DNA from: Dongia_A sp964542425
GTDB taxonomy: Bacteria; Pseudomonadota; Alphaproteobacteria; Dongiales; Dongiaceae
Assembly: GCA_964542425.1 (NCBI GenBank)
Contig: CAZIUB010000044.1
Location: 8,931 to 72,930 of the forward strand
Length of the DNA: 64,000 nt
Direction of reading: 5' to 3'
The position numbers and the translations under genes are program-made. The notes under the pieces are model-generated. The model did no database searches. It was given only the letters and a program-made list of their open reading frames with translations, and was not told the origin of the DNA. Positions 51,353 to 59,268 of this stretch are shown one piece after another (position 1 is the stretch's first letter; each line of letters opens with the position of its first letter).

Positions 51353-52768
51353 ATGCAATCGACCGCGCATCTCTTGACCGACAATGCAAAGCGGGCCCTC
51401 GCCGACCAGGAGTTGCAGCGTGCGCTCGGCCATGTGCGGCGCAACTTCATCGACCGGCGTCAGGCGGCGATCGAGAAATTGCCGGAATTCGAATCCTTGC
51501 GCGATCACGCGCGCGCCATCAAGGATCACGTTCTCTCGCACCTCGACCAGTATCTGCTGCAATTCGAGGCCAAGGTCCTGGAACGTGGCGGCGAGGTGCA
51601 TTGGTGCGCGACACCCGAAGCGGCCCGAGCCGCGATCCTGGGCATTTGCCGCAAGGCTGGCGCCGCGACCGTGACCAAGGGCAAGACCATGATCGGCGAG
51701 GAAATCGCCATCAACAGCCATTTGGAGGAAAACGGCATTCGCCCGATCGAAACCGATCTCGGCGAATACATCATCCAGCTGCGCGGCGAGACGCCGAGCC
51801 ATATCATCGCGCCCGCCGTTCATGTCACCAAGCGCCAGGTCGAGGAAACTTTCCGTGCCCACCATGCCGATCTCGATCCGGCGCGCAATTTGCAGGAGCC
51901 GAGCTCGCTTCTCGCCGAAGCGCGAACCAGGCTGCGCGGGCAATTTCTTGCCGCCGATGTCGGCATCACCGGCGCCAATTTCCTGATCGCCGAAACCGGA
52001 TCGACCGTGATCGTCACCAACGAGGGCAACGGCGATCTGACCCAGATGCTGCCGCGCGCCCATATCGTCTTGGCCTCGATCGAGAAGGTGGTGCCTACCC
52101 TAGAGGATGCCGGCACGTTGCTGCGGGTGCTCGCGCGATCGGCGACCGGGCAGGAGATGTCGGTCTACACCACCTTTTCCACTGGACCCAAGCGGCCGAC
52201 CGATCTTGACGGTCCGGAGGAGTTCCATGTCGTGCTGCTGGACAACGGGCGCTCAGGCCTGCTCGGCACCGAATTCGAGGATTTGTTGCGCTGCATCCGC
52301 TGCGGTGCCTGCCTCAATCATTGCCCGGTCTATCACGCCATCGGCGGCCACGCCTATGGCTGGGTCTATTCCGGGCCGATCGGCGCGGTGCTGACGCCGG
52401 CCCTGATCGGGATCGAGCATGCGGCACCCTTGGCCAATGCCTCCTCGCTTTGCGGGCGCTGCGAATCGGTCTGTCCTATGCGGATACCGATTCCCCGCCT
52501 GCTGCGCCAATGGCGCGAACGCGAATGGGCGCGATCGCTGGCGCCCAAGCGTGCCCGCTGGTTGCTGGCGATCTGGCGATGGATGGCGCTTCATCCGGCC
52601 TGCTATCGCTCGGTCACGCGGATTCTTGCCATCACATTGCGACTGCTGGCCGGCGGCAAAGGCCGGTTGCGCAAACTTCCCTTGGCCAAGGCCTGGTGCC
52701 AGGATCGCGACTTGCCGGTGCCGGAGGGCCGCACTTTTCATGACCGTTATCGGAAATCGCGCCGATGA
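51353..52768 (+). CDS. lutB: LutB-type Fe-S protein of lactate oxidation
   Basis: This 471-residue LutB has an N-terminal LUD domain (KGKTMIGEEIAINSHLEENG, LAADVGITGANFLIAETGST, EKVVPTLEDAGTLLRVLARS). Its C-terminal ferredoxin region has two clusters: CIRCGACLNHCPVYHAIGG (C-x2-C-x2-C-x3-C) and SSLCGRCESVCPMRIPIPRL. The start ATG is one base after repeat A5, so the repeat is its entire upstream spacer and no typical Shine-Dalgarno sequence is seen. The stop overlaps the lutC start (ATGA). Confidence 0.92.
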   Translation: MQSTAHLLTDNAKRALADQELQRALGHVRRNFIDRRQAAIEKLPEFESLRDHARAIKDHVLSHLDQYLLQFEAKVLERGGEVHWCATPEAARAAILGICRKAGAATVTKGKTMIGEEIAINSHLEENGIRPIETDLGEYIIQLRGETPSHIIAPAVHVTKRQVEETFRAHHADLDPARNLQEPSSLLAEARTRLRGQFLAADVGITGANFLIAETGSTVIVTNEGNGDLTQMLPRAHIVLASIEKVVPTLEDAGTLLRVLARSATGQEMSVYTTFSTGPKRPTDLDGPEEFHVVLLDNGRSGLLGTEFEDLLRCIRCGACLNHCPVYHAIGGHAYGWVYSGPIGAVLTPALIGIEHAAPLANASSLCGRCESVCPMRIPIPRLLRQWREREWARSLAPKRARWLLAIWRWMALHPACYRSVTRILAITLRLLAGGKGRLRKLPLAKAWCQDRDLPVPEGRTFHDRYRKSRR

Positions 52769-53409
52769 ACGATCGCGAGAAAATGCTGGGAGCGATCCGC
52801 GCGCGTGCGAAAAAGCTGAGACCCCACCCGGGCATGGGTCCGGTGCCGGCGCGCGGCAAGGTCGAGGGCAAGGCGCGCATCCGCCTTTTCCAATCGATGG
52901 CGAGCGAAGCGGCCGCGACACTCGCCGAAGCCGCCACCATGGCCGATGTTCCCGGGCTGATCGCGCAATATTTGCGCGAAAACAACCTGCCCGCGAGGCT
53001 GCGCCTGGCGCCCGATCCCCGCATCTCGGGCCTCGATTGGGCATCGCAGCCGCTCCTCGAAACCAGTACCGGCGCCAGCGATGGCAATGACCAAGCCTCG
53101 GTGACGCCCGCCTTGGCCGGATTGGCCGAAACCGGCACCCTCGCCCTCGGCTCCTCGCAATTGACGCCTGCCACGCTCAATTTCCTCCCGGAAACGCATA
53201 TCGTGGTGGTTAGCGAGAACGAAATCGTCGGCACATTCGAGGAATTGTGGAGCCGCGCCCGAAGGGAAGTGGGGGCCGATTGGCCGCGCAGTCTCAATTT
53301 GGTGACCGGCCCCTCGCGTAGCGCCGACATCGAACAGACCCTGCTCATGGGTGCCCATGGGCCTAAGCGCCTGCACATCATCCTCGTGGCAACTTTCGAA
53401 AGATCTTGA
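52765..53409 (+). CDS. lutC: LutC-type LUD-domain protein, C-terminus from repeat A6
   Basis: This 214-residue LUD-domain protein completes the LutABC lactate-oxidising complex. Seen: PGLIAQYLRENNLPARLRLA, AGLAETGTLALGSSQLTPAT, THIVVVSENEIVGTFEELWS and VTGPSRSADIEQTLLMGAHG PKRLHIIL. The final residues VATFERS and the stop are encoded by repeat copy A6. The reading frame of the repeat is the same one used at the rimP end (ACT TTC GAA). Confidence 0.92.
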   Translation: MNDREKMLGAIRARAKKLRPHPGMGPVPARGKVEGKARIRLFQSMASEAAATLAEAATMADVPGLIAQYLRENNLPARLRLAPDPRISGLDWASQPLLETSTGASDGNDQASVTPALAGLAETGTLALGSSQLTPATLNFLPETHIVVVSENEIVGTFEELWSRARREVGADWPRSLNLVTGPSRSADIEQTLLMGAHGPKRLHIILVATFERS

Positions 53410-53530
53410 TCCATGAAGCGCGCCGATGCTTCCACGAAAGTCGGGCCCCATGTTACCAATTGATGAGTCGCCCGCCGGGCTGCGCTGGTGGATACCATCG
53501 CCGATCCGCCCGTGTGCGACGGCGGGTACT
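53389..53530 (+). repeat. Family-A bipartite palindromic repeat, copy A6
   Basis: GGCAACTTTCG overlaps the lutC stop; module 1 closes with CGAAAGTCGGGC and module 2 runs from GATGAGTCGCCCGCC to GACGGCGGGTACT. ACTTTCGAA-N6-TGA is intact and serves as the lutC stop. The mini-ORF reads MKRADASTKVGPHVTN. The last two bases of the usual terminal ACTAG are lost, and the left inverted repeat of the IS1380-like element begins seven bases later. Confidence 0.85.
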
Positions 53531-53536
53531 CTTAAA

Positions 53537-55187
53537 CCCGCATTTCCCGGATAGGTTCGTTGTTTGATGCAGCGCGGCTATGATTCTGATGTAAGAATCA
53601 ATGTGTTGACTGTGCCGGGGACGGCGCCGATGATGAACCCGACGGGTGAATCCGAGAATGAGTCTTTGCGGCTGGATTTCGACCATCGGCTCAAGCTGGA
53701 TCTCCACGGTTGCAAGGTCACGTCCGACGCTGGACTGCTTGCTTACCGCGAACTCGATGACGCCCTCGGGTTGACCGGCATGGTCGGCGAGCAACTCGTT
53801 GATCCGCGTACGGGCAAAAACGGCCAGCACACAATGACGGGCTTGTTTCGCCAGTCCGTCTTCGGCCGCCTCGGCGGCTACGAGGACGTGAACGACGCCG
53901 ACCGGCTGGAACGTGATCCGGCGATACGTTGGATTGTCGGCGGTCGCGCCCTGACGATGCAGGCCGCATCCACCAGCCAGATGGGGCGCTTCGAGACAGA
54001 GGTGCTGACTCGGGCCGAGAACCAGGTGGCGCTGGCTGACCTGTCGGGACGCTGGATCGACACCGTGCATAGCCGCCGCCAGGTGAAGGCGGTGGTGCTG
54101 GACATGGACAGCAGCGTCAGCCCCACCTTCGGTGACCAGGAGGGAACCGCCTACAACGGCCACTTCGCCTGTACCTGCTATTACCCGCTGTTCGTGTCTA
54201 ACCACTTCGGCGATCTGGAGCGCTGCGCCCTTTGTCCGGGCAACGTCCACTCGGCCCATGGCTGGCGGGAGGTGTTGGAGCCGGTCGTGGCCCGCTATCG
54301 AGGCAGGTTCAACCGCCGCTACTTCCAGGCCGATGCCGCCTTTGCGAACCCTGAGGTCCACGAGTTCCTGGAGGCCTAGGGCTTCAAGTACGCGATCCGG
54401 CTGCCTGCCAACAACGTGTTGCACGACAGCATCGGCTACTTGCTCAAGCGCCCCTTCGGTTGCCCTCCCATCGAGGTCCGGCGGTACTACGCCAGCTTCA
54501 GCTATCAGGCCCAAAGCTGGAAGACGCCGCGCCGCGTGGTGGCGAAGGTCGAGTGGCACCCTGGCGAGTTTTATCCACGCGTCGGCTTCATCGTCACCAA
54601 CCTGTCACGCCGGGCCGAGCGCGTCGTCGGCTTCTACAATCAGCGCGGCACGGCGGAGCAGTGGATCAAAGAAGGCAAGAACGCGATGAAGTGGACGCGG
54701 CTGTCATGCTGCTCGTTCGCCGCCAACGCGGTCCGGCTTCAGCTTCATGCGCTGGCGTACAATATCGCCAACTTCATGCGGACGCTGGCGTTGCCCGAGG
54801 CAGTCGCGCACTGGTCGCTGACCAGCCTCAGGGAGAAGCTCGTCAAGATCGGCGCCAGGATCGTCACGCATGCCCGGTACGTCATCTTCCAGATGGCCGA
54901 GGTCGCGGTGCCGAGGGAATTGTTCCAGGGAATCCCGCGGCTCATCGCGGAATTGAAGCCGCCGCCTATCGCGGCGCCAGCGTGAGACGTTCGACGGCCA
55001 TTCGTACGGAGAGAAACGACGGGAGAGGTGCGCCTTGATGGCGGAAAATAGAGCCACCAGCGGCCTGGGAAGGCCATGTTTGACGGTCGTGGTAGCAACC
55101 GGCCGCCCGCACCGTATTCCAGATTGCCGCAGGGAGCCCAAATGGCTACTCTCACACTCGGAACTGGGATTCATCTGGGAATGTCGG
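53537..55187 (+). mobile_element. IS1380-family insertion sequence (about 1.65 kb)
   Basis: The ends are imperfect inverted repeats: CCGCATTTCCCGGATAGGTTC at the left and, read inward from the right, CCGACATTCCCAGATGAATCC. That is about 15 of 21 matches with one gap. The length and a single transposase gene fit IS1380. The left end lies at the outer edge of repeat A6. CTTAA on the left and CTCAA on the right could be a decayed target duplication, but this is not secure. The right end stops about 24 bases before the metallo-beta-lactamase-fold gene. Confidence 0.8.
53630..54985 (+). pseudogene. IS1380-family transposase interrupted by one in-frame TAG
   Basis: The two halves are in the same frame. 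The first ends ...ADAAFANPEVHEFLEA and stops at TAG 54377-54379; the second continues GFKYAIRLPANNVLHDS and ends ...LPPPIAAPA-like residues near 54985. IS1380 transposases read E(A/E)xGFKYAIRLPAN here, so a single base change (for example GAG to TAG) made the stop. DDE-type residues are visible in VVLDMDSSVSPTFGDQEGTA and FQADAAFANPE of the first half, with the final Glu expected in the second. The element is probably immobile unless the stop is read through. Confidence 0.88.
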
Positions 55188-55211
55188 CTCAACCGATCGG
55201 CGGATGCGACG

Positions 55212-56219
55212 ATGAGCACGGATATGCTGCGAAACGAACCCGCACTCGTGCCGCTGGACGCGGCGGAAGTCTATGTCCTCGTCGATAACGTAAGCGATAT
55301 CGCATCTTCCGTTCCCGCAGGGGTGACCGACGAAATACCGCTTCTGCTGAAGGCTGGAGCGAAGGAGTTCTCCGGGGAAAACCTCTGCTGCGCCTGCTGG
55401 GGGCTGTCGCTGCTGGTCACCGGGCGGACCGGCGATCGCGTCCATTCGCTGCTGTTCGACGGCGGGCCGGAGGCCTATGCCATCGACCGGAATGTGTCGC
55501 GCCTCGGCGTCGATCTGGGCCGCGTCGAGGCGGTCGTGCTGTCCCACGGCCATACCGATCACGCAGGGGGGTTGATCGCGGCGTTGCAACGTATCACCCA
55601 AGAGAACGGCGGACGGCCAGTTCCAGTCCACGTCAACCCCGGCATGTTTGAGCATCGAGGCGAATACAACGCAGACGGGAGCGTACTGCCTTACAAGGAC
55701 GTGCCGAACCCTGCCGAGCTACGGCAAGCAGGCGGGCACATCGTGAACGAGAGCGGGGCCAGGCTCCTGCTCGACGATATGTTCTACCTGAGCGGCGAGA
55801 TCCCGCGGGTGACGTCATACGAAAAGGGCTTGCCCGGTCATTTGAAGCAAAATGCCGACGGCAGCGGGTGGGAGCCCGATCCCTGGATCAGGGACGAACG
55901 CTTCGTCGCCGTCAACGTTCGCAATGAAGGCCTCATCGTCTTTTCTGCCTGTTCGCATGCTGGCATCGTAAACGTGCTGACGCACGCCCGGGAGTTGTTC
56001 GATCCGGTGCCGATCTACGGGGTAATGGGCGGTCTCCACCTTTCAGGTCGAGCGGGCGAGAAAATCATCCCGCAGACGGTCGAAGACCTCCGGGCATTCG
56101 ATCCCAAGGTGATCGTGCCCGGACATTGCACGGGGTGGCGCGCCACACACGCATTGGTAGATGCATTCGGAGACAAAGTCGTCGTGCCGTCCGCGGTGGG
56201 ACGATTTCATGAGTTCTGA
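55212..56219 (+). CDS. Metallo-beta-lactamase-fold hydrolase
   Basis: This 335-residue MBL-fold protein has the metal-binding motif VVLSHGHTDHAGGLIAALQR (HxHxDH), later His/Asp sites (VFSACSHAGIVNVLTHA, GVMGGLHLSG) and C-terminal VIVPGHCTGWRATHALVDAF. The set resembles the family of 7,8-dihydropterin-6-methyl-4-(beta-D-ribofuranosyl)aminobenzene-phosphate synthase-like proteins, including the N-terminal GENLCCACWGLSLLVTGRTG. The substrate is unknown. ATG 55212 (MSTDMLRNEPALVPL) is chosen; the open frame extends upstream into the IS right end. It is part of the segment between lutC and smr. Confidence 0.82.
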   Translation: MSTDMLRNEPALVPLDAAEVYVLVDNVSDIASSVPAGVTDEIPLLLKAGAKEFSGENLCCACWGLSLLVTGRTGDRVHSLLFDGGPEAYAIDRNVSRLGVDLGRVEAVVLSHGHTDHAGGLIAALQRITQENGGRPVPVHVNPGMFEHRGEYNADGSVLPYKDVPNPAELRQAGGHIVNESGARLLLDDMFYLSGEIPRVTSYEKGLPGHLKQNADGSGWEPDPWIRDERFVAVNVRNEGLIVFSACSHAGIVNVLTHARELFDPVPIYGVMGGLHLSGRAGEKIIPQTVEDLRAFDPKVIVPGHCTGWRATHALVDAFGDKVVVPSAVGRFHEF

Positions 56220-56431
56220 TCCCCACGGTGCAGCTTCGGCTGTTTGGTTTGGCACAGAAACAGTCGCATGCGTGGCAAAGAGTCCCGAAGCATCCGCAAT
56301 GGAGGAAGTCGATGCAAGCGTCGGGGCGGCCTTTGGGCCAACGCACGCGACCCGGCCGTCGCTGGATCGCTTGAGAGGTTCGCCCGTACCATCTATTTCG
56401 CTACAATGCTCCCGCAGCGGGAGGTCCCTTC
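56220..56431. other. Spacer between the MBL-fold gene and the cyclase-domain gene
   Basis: No gene is supported in this 212-base spacer. Near its right end a perfect 6-bp hairpin CTCCCG-cag-CGGGAG (56409-56423) covers the ribosome-binding sequence GGGAGG that serves the TTG start at 56432. This could restrict translation of the cyclase-domain gene. Confidence 0.5.
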
Positions 56432-56959
56432 TTGCAGCGAGTACAGCGTAAGCTCGCGGCGATCTTGGCCGCCGACGTGGCCAAGTACTCACGGCTGATG
56501 GCGACCGACGAGGCAGGCACGCTAGCGGGGCTCAAGAGGCAGCGTGCCGAGGTGATCGGACCCCAGATCGCCGAGTTCGATGGCCGCATCGTCGGTTCCA
56601 CCGGCGACAGCCTGCTTGTCGCGTTCGCAAGCGTTGTCAGCGCGGTCCAGTGCGCGGTTGAGGTGCAAGAGCGGCTGGCAGAGAGCAATTCCGGCTTGCC
56701 CGAAGATCAACGCATGGCTTTTCGCACGGGCGTGAATTTGGGCGACTTGATCGCCGAGGACGGCACGATCCATGGCGACGGCGTGAGTATCGCTGCGCGG
56801 CTGGAAAAGCTTGCGGAGCCTGGCGGTGTGTGCATTGCACGCAGCGTCCACGATCAGGTCAAAGGCAAGCTCGCCTACGCATACGCCGACCTCGGCGTGC
56901 AACGGCTCCATAACATTCCGGATCCGGTGCGCGCCTTCCAGGTAATCCCGTTTAAATGA
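56432..56959 (+). CDS. Short class III adenylate/guanylate cyclase-domain protein
   Basis: The 175 residues are a single cyclase homology domain. The metal-binding Asp of LAAILAADVAKYSRLMATDE and STGDSLLVAFASVV are present, as is RTGVNLGDLIAEDGTIHGDG. The segment that usually reads GVNxAARLE is VSIAARLEKLAEPGG here: the Asn that positions the nucleotide ribose is Ser, while the Arg remains. Most related rhizobial-type cyclases carry a long TPR C-terminus; this one stops right after the domain, at the smr start (TGA/ATG overlap). The start is TTG 56432. Activity is uncertain. Confidence 0.75.
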   Translation: MQRVQRKLAAILAADVAKYSRLMATDEAGTLAGLKRQRAEVIGPQIAEFDGRIVGSTGDSLLVAFASVVSAVQCAVEVQERLAESNSGLPEDQRMAFRTGVNLGDLIAEDGTIHGDGVSIAARLEKLAEPGGVCIARSVHDQVKGKLAYAYADLGVQRLHNIPDPVRAFQVIPFK

Positions 56960-57513
56960 CTAGACGCGATCCGACCGACGAAGAATTGGCGCTGTGGCGG
57001 CTGATTGCCGCCGGGGCGCGCCCGCTGAAATCGCGCCGCAAGCGCAAGGCCCCGGCAAAATCCTCGCCCACCGCGCAATCCGCTGGTCCCGCTTCGGCCG
57101 GACCCGCGCCCAGGACGCCGCCAAGATCTTCGCCCAAACCCCAGCCGGCGCCGGGGGCGGAGACCGTGCTTGCCCATGGTCACGCCCCTGGCATGGACCG
57201 CCGCCAGGCCGATCGTTTCCTCAAGGGCAAGATGACGATCGACGGGCGGCTCGATCTGCATGGCCACACCCAGGCCGAGGCGCATGACCGGCTGCTTGCG
57301 TTCCTGCGCCGTGCCCACGAGCGGGGCGGGCGTTGCATGTTGATCATCACCGGCAAGGGCATGACCGGCGGCACCGCGGGGGTGCTGCGCCAGGCGGTGC
57401 CGCGCTGGCTGAACGAGCCGGCCTTTCGTCGGCTGGTTCTTGCTTTCGGCCATGCGCGCATGAAGGATGGGGGCGAAGGCGCGCTCTATGTCCTGCTCAA
57501 GAGGGCGAAATGA
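56956..57513 (+). CDS. Smr-domain protein (MutS2-type small nuclease domain)
   Basis: This 185-residue protein has a disordered, Pro/Lys-rich N-terminal third (RKAPAKSSPTAQSAGPAS, PRTPPRSSPKPQPAPG) and a C-terminal Smr domain (RLDLHGHTQAEAHDRLLAFL, CMLIITGKGM, VLAFGHARMKDGGEGALYVL). LDLHGHT and TGKG are the Smr signatures. In other alphaproteobacteria a gene of this type follows mltA; here about 6.5 kb of other DNA lies between them. It overlaps the xre start (ATGA). Confidence 0.87.
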   Translation: MTRRDPTDEELALWRLIAAGARPLKSRRKRKAPAKSSPTAQSAGPASAGPAPRTPPRSSPKPQPAPGAETVLAHGHAPGMDRRQADRFLKGKMTIDGRLDLHGHTQAEAHDRLLAFLRRAHERGGRCMLIITGKGMTGGTAGVLRQAVPRWLNEPAFRRLVLAFGHARMKDGGEGALYVLLKRAK

Positions 57514-57881
57514 CCCCATTCGGCGAGAAACTGCGTCGCCTGCGTTCCGATCAGGGCCGCGCGATGAAGGACCTCGCCAGGGCGCTGAAGGTTTCTTCGG
57601 CCTATCTCTCGGCGCTGGAGCACGGCCACCGTGGCAAACCCTCGGCCGGCCTCGTGCAACAAGTCGCCGCCTATTTCAACCTGGCTTGGGACCAGGTCGA
57701 CGAGTTGCGAAACTTGGCGGAGATTTCCGACCCCAAGGTCACTATCGACACCGCCGGACTTTCGCCGCTGGCAACAGAGCTCGCCAATGTTCTGGCGAGC
57801 CGCATCGGCGTGCTGGACGAAGGGGCCCTCTCCGCGTTGCTGGCGGCGTTGCGCGGCCAAGCCAGTACCCGCCGTCGCTGA
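57510..57881 (+). CDS. XRE-family regulator, C-terminus from repeat A7
   Basis: This 123-residue DNA-binding protein has an N-terminal Cro/CI HTH (MTPFGEKLRRLRSDQGRAM, DLARALKVSSAYLSALEHGH) and a short C-terminal region (LATELANVLASRIGVLDEGA). It is the usual last member of the tim44-mltA-smr-xre run. Its last residues (STRRR) and the TGA come from the inverted repeat copy A7, the third case in this window of a gene ending in family A. Confidence 0.88.
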   Translation: MTPFGEKLRRLRSDQGRAMKDLARALKVSSAYLSALEHGHRGKPSAGLVQQVAAYFNLAWDQVDELRNLAEISDPKVTIDTAGLSPLATELANVLASRIGVLDEGALSALLAALRGQASTRRR

Positions 57882-58006
57882 TGGCCGATCCGCCGATATG
57901 AGGCCGCGAGAATACCCCGGCGGGCGACTCATCATTTGGTAAGATACGGCCCGACTTTCGTGGAGGCTTGGGAGTGTTTCATGGATCCCGTATTTTCGAA
58001 AGTTGG
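57864..58006 (-). repeat. Family-A bipartite palindromic repeat, copy A7 (inverted)
   Basis: On the minus strand: CCAACTTTCGAAAATACGG GATCCATGAAACAC ... CACGAAAGTCGGGC, then GATGAGTCGCCCGCC to GACGGCGGGTACT. The TGA kept in the other six copies is GGA here, yet the mini-ORF is present (MKHSQASTKVGPYLTK). It overlaps the xre stop with its module-2 end, unlike the other gene overlaps, which use the module-1 end. Confidence 0.85.
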
Positions 58007-58032
58007 TACAGGGCGATGAAGGTGGGTCGACC

Positions 58033-58545
58033 TTGAAATTGGTGGCGATCGATTTCGAGACCGCGGATCATGGCGCCGACAGCGCGTGCGCCATCGGCTT
58101 GGTCGCCATCGAAGACAATCGGATCGCGAAGACGCGGGCGCTGTTGATCCGCCCGCCGCGTCGCGATTTCCGTTTCACCCACATCCACGGCATCACCTGG
58201 AATGACGTGCGGCGACGGCCTGGTTTTGCCCAATCCTGGCCGAAGATCGCCGAACTCCTGTCCGGCGCCGATTATCTGCTGGCGCATAACGCCGGCTTCG
58301 ATCGGGGCGTTCTGCGCGCCTGCTGCGCTGCCTCCGGGATCGCCGACCCGGGTCTGCCTTTCGTTTGCACCGTACGGCTCGCGCGGGCGGCCTGGAACGT
58401 CCGCCCGACCCGATTGCCCGATGTTTGCCGGCACCTCGCCATTCCGCTGCGCCACCACGAGGCACTCTCGGATGCCCGCGCCTGCGCCGAGATCGCGCTG
58501 GCGGCCATGGCCGACGGTATTGGCCTGGAGAGCGCGCGGATCTAG
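58033..58545 (+). CDS. DnaQ-like 3'-5' exonuclease family protein
   Basis: This 170-residue RNase T/DnaQ-fold protein has ExoI VAIDFETADHG, ExoII FTHIHGITWNDVRRRPGFAQ...LAHNAGFDRGVL and ExoIII HHEALSDARACAEIAL (HxxxxxD). It has no polymerase III-type extension; trimming of DNA or RNA ends is likely. The TTG at 58033 (MKLVAIDFET) has GAAGG-type sequence upstream; an earlier TTG at 58003 lies in repeat A7. The downstream 200 bases (58546-58751) hold nothing I can support. Confidence 0.82.
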   Translation: MKLVAIDFETADHGADSACAIGLVAIEDNRIAKTRALLIRPPRRDFRFTHIHGITWNDVRRRPGFAQSWPKIAELLSGADYLLAHNAGFDRGVLRACCAASGIADPGLPFVCTVRLARAAWNVRPTRLPDVCRHLAIPLRHHEALSDARACAEIALAAMADGIGLESARI

Positions 58546-58751
58546 AGCGCTGTAGAATAGCCCCTTGTCGACCGGATGACGGAGTGATTCAACCCCAGAG
58601 GCAGCGGCACATAATTCGACGGAGGGGGCGTCCGGCGATCGCGCTATTGTTCAGCTGGTTGGTGGTTCTTGGCATCGACAACGAAGTCTGGACCATCCGG
58701 TATTGTCGAAGAACCGCGCCGGCTACATCCCCGAAAAGTGCTTCGCCACGT

Positions 58752-59267
58752 TCAGTCGGCCCATTTTGTCGAAAACTTGAGAGCGCGGGTCATTCCAAAG
58801 GTATCACAGCACTGGACGCCCAACTTCTTGCAAACGTCCGGGATGCGTGAGTTTTGCCGTCTCTGACCGGGCTTTGAGGCTTCCGTTGTGACGACATATC
58901 GGTTGGCTGGTTCAGCCAACGCGTAGCCGATTAGAAACGGGTCGCGGCCAATTTGTTCGATCTCCTGGTCGGTGAGATCCGGCGCGTAGCCCTCTTGCAA
59001 GATTCTGGCAACTAGTTTTCGATCGACTTCCTCGCCCGTCATAAGGATTGCAGCCTTGTTGTGATCGTCCTTGATCCACGAGTAGAGAGGATCGTCCTCG
59101 CCGTCTTTACTGCCGTCTTTCACTTCTTCGAACGTCTCAATAGGCATTTTGACGTTCCCGGCTTTTCCCTGATTTGCCAGCCAGGACCAAAACTCCGGGA
59201 CGGTATCGACACCATAGTACTGGTTGTTGGCGGTAATCAGCACATTGGCATCGAGGAGATACAGCAC
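58752..59267 (-). CDS. DUF4411 PIN-like protein (toxin candidate)
   Basis: This 171-residue protein matches DUF4411, a PIN-like family. The N-terminal MLYLLDANVLITANNQYYGV has the first acidic residue. ETFEEVKDGSKDGEDDPLYS and DPFLIGYALAEPANRYVVTT contain further acidic positions, and the C-terminal RIPDVCKKLGVQCCDTFGMT is typical. It is translated one base after the HTH/ImmA-IrrE gene on the same strand. This gene pair recurs in bacterial accessory DNA and is often suspected to be a toxin-antitoxin or defence module. Its nuclease activity is untested as far as I know. Confidence 0.85.
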   Translation of the reverse strand: MLYLLDANVLITANNQYYGVDTVPEFWSWLANQGKAGNVKMPIETFEEVKDGSKDGEDDPLYSWIKDDHNKAAILMTGEEVDRKLVARILQEGYAPDLTDQEIEQIGRDPFLIGYALAEPANRYVVTTEASKPGQRRQNSRIPDVCKKLGVQCCDTFGMTRALKFSTKWAD

Positions 59268-59268
59268 T

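Noticed and set aside
53531..55192. CTTAA/CTCAA as target-site duplication of the IS1380-like element
   Set aside because: One mismatch in five bases and uncertain inverted-repeat ends make this too weak to call.
54985..55211. Extension of the MBL-fold gene upstream to an ATG at 55035
   Set aside because: The extra residues fall in the right end of the IS element and do not resemble the family N-terminus; the ATG at 55212 fits better.
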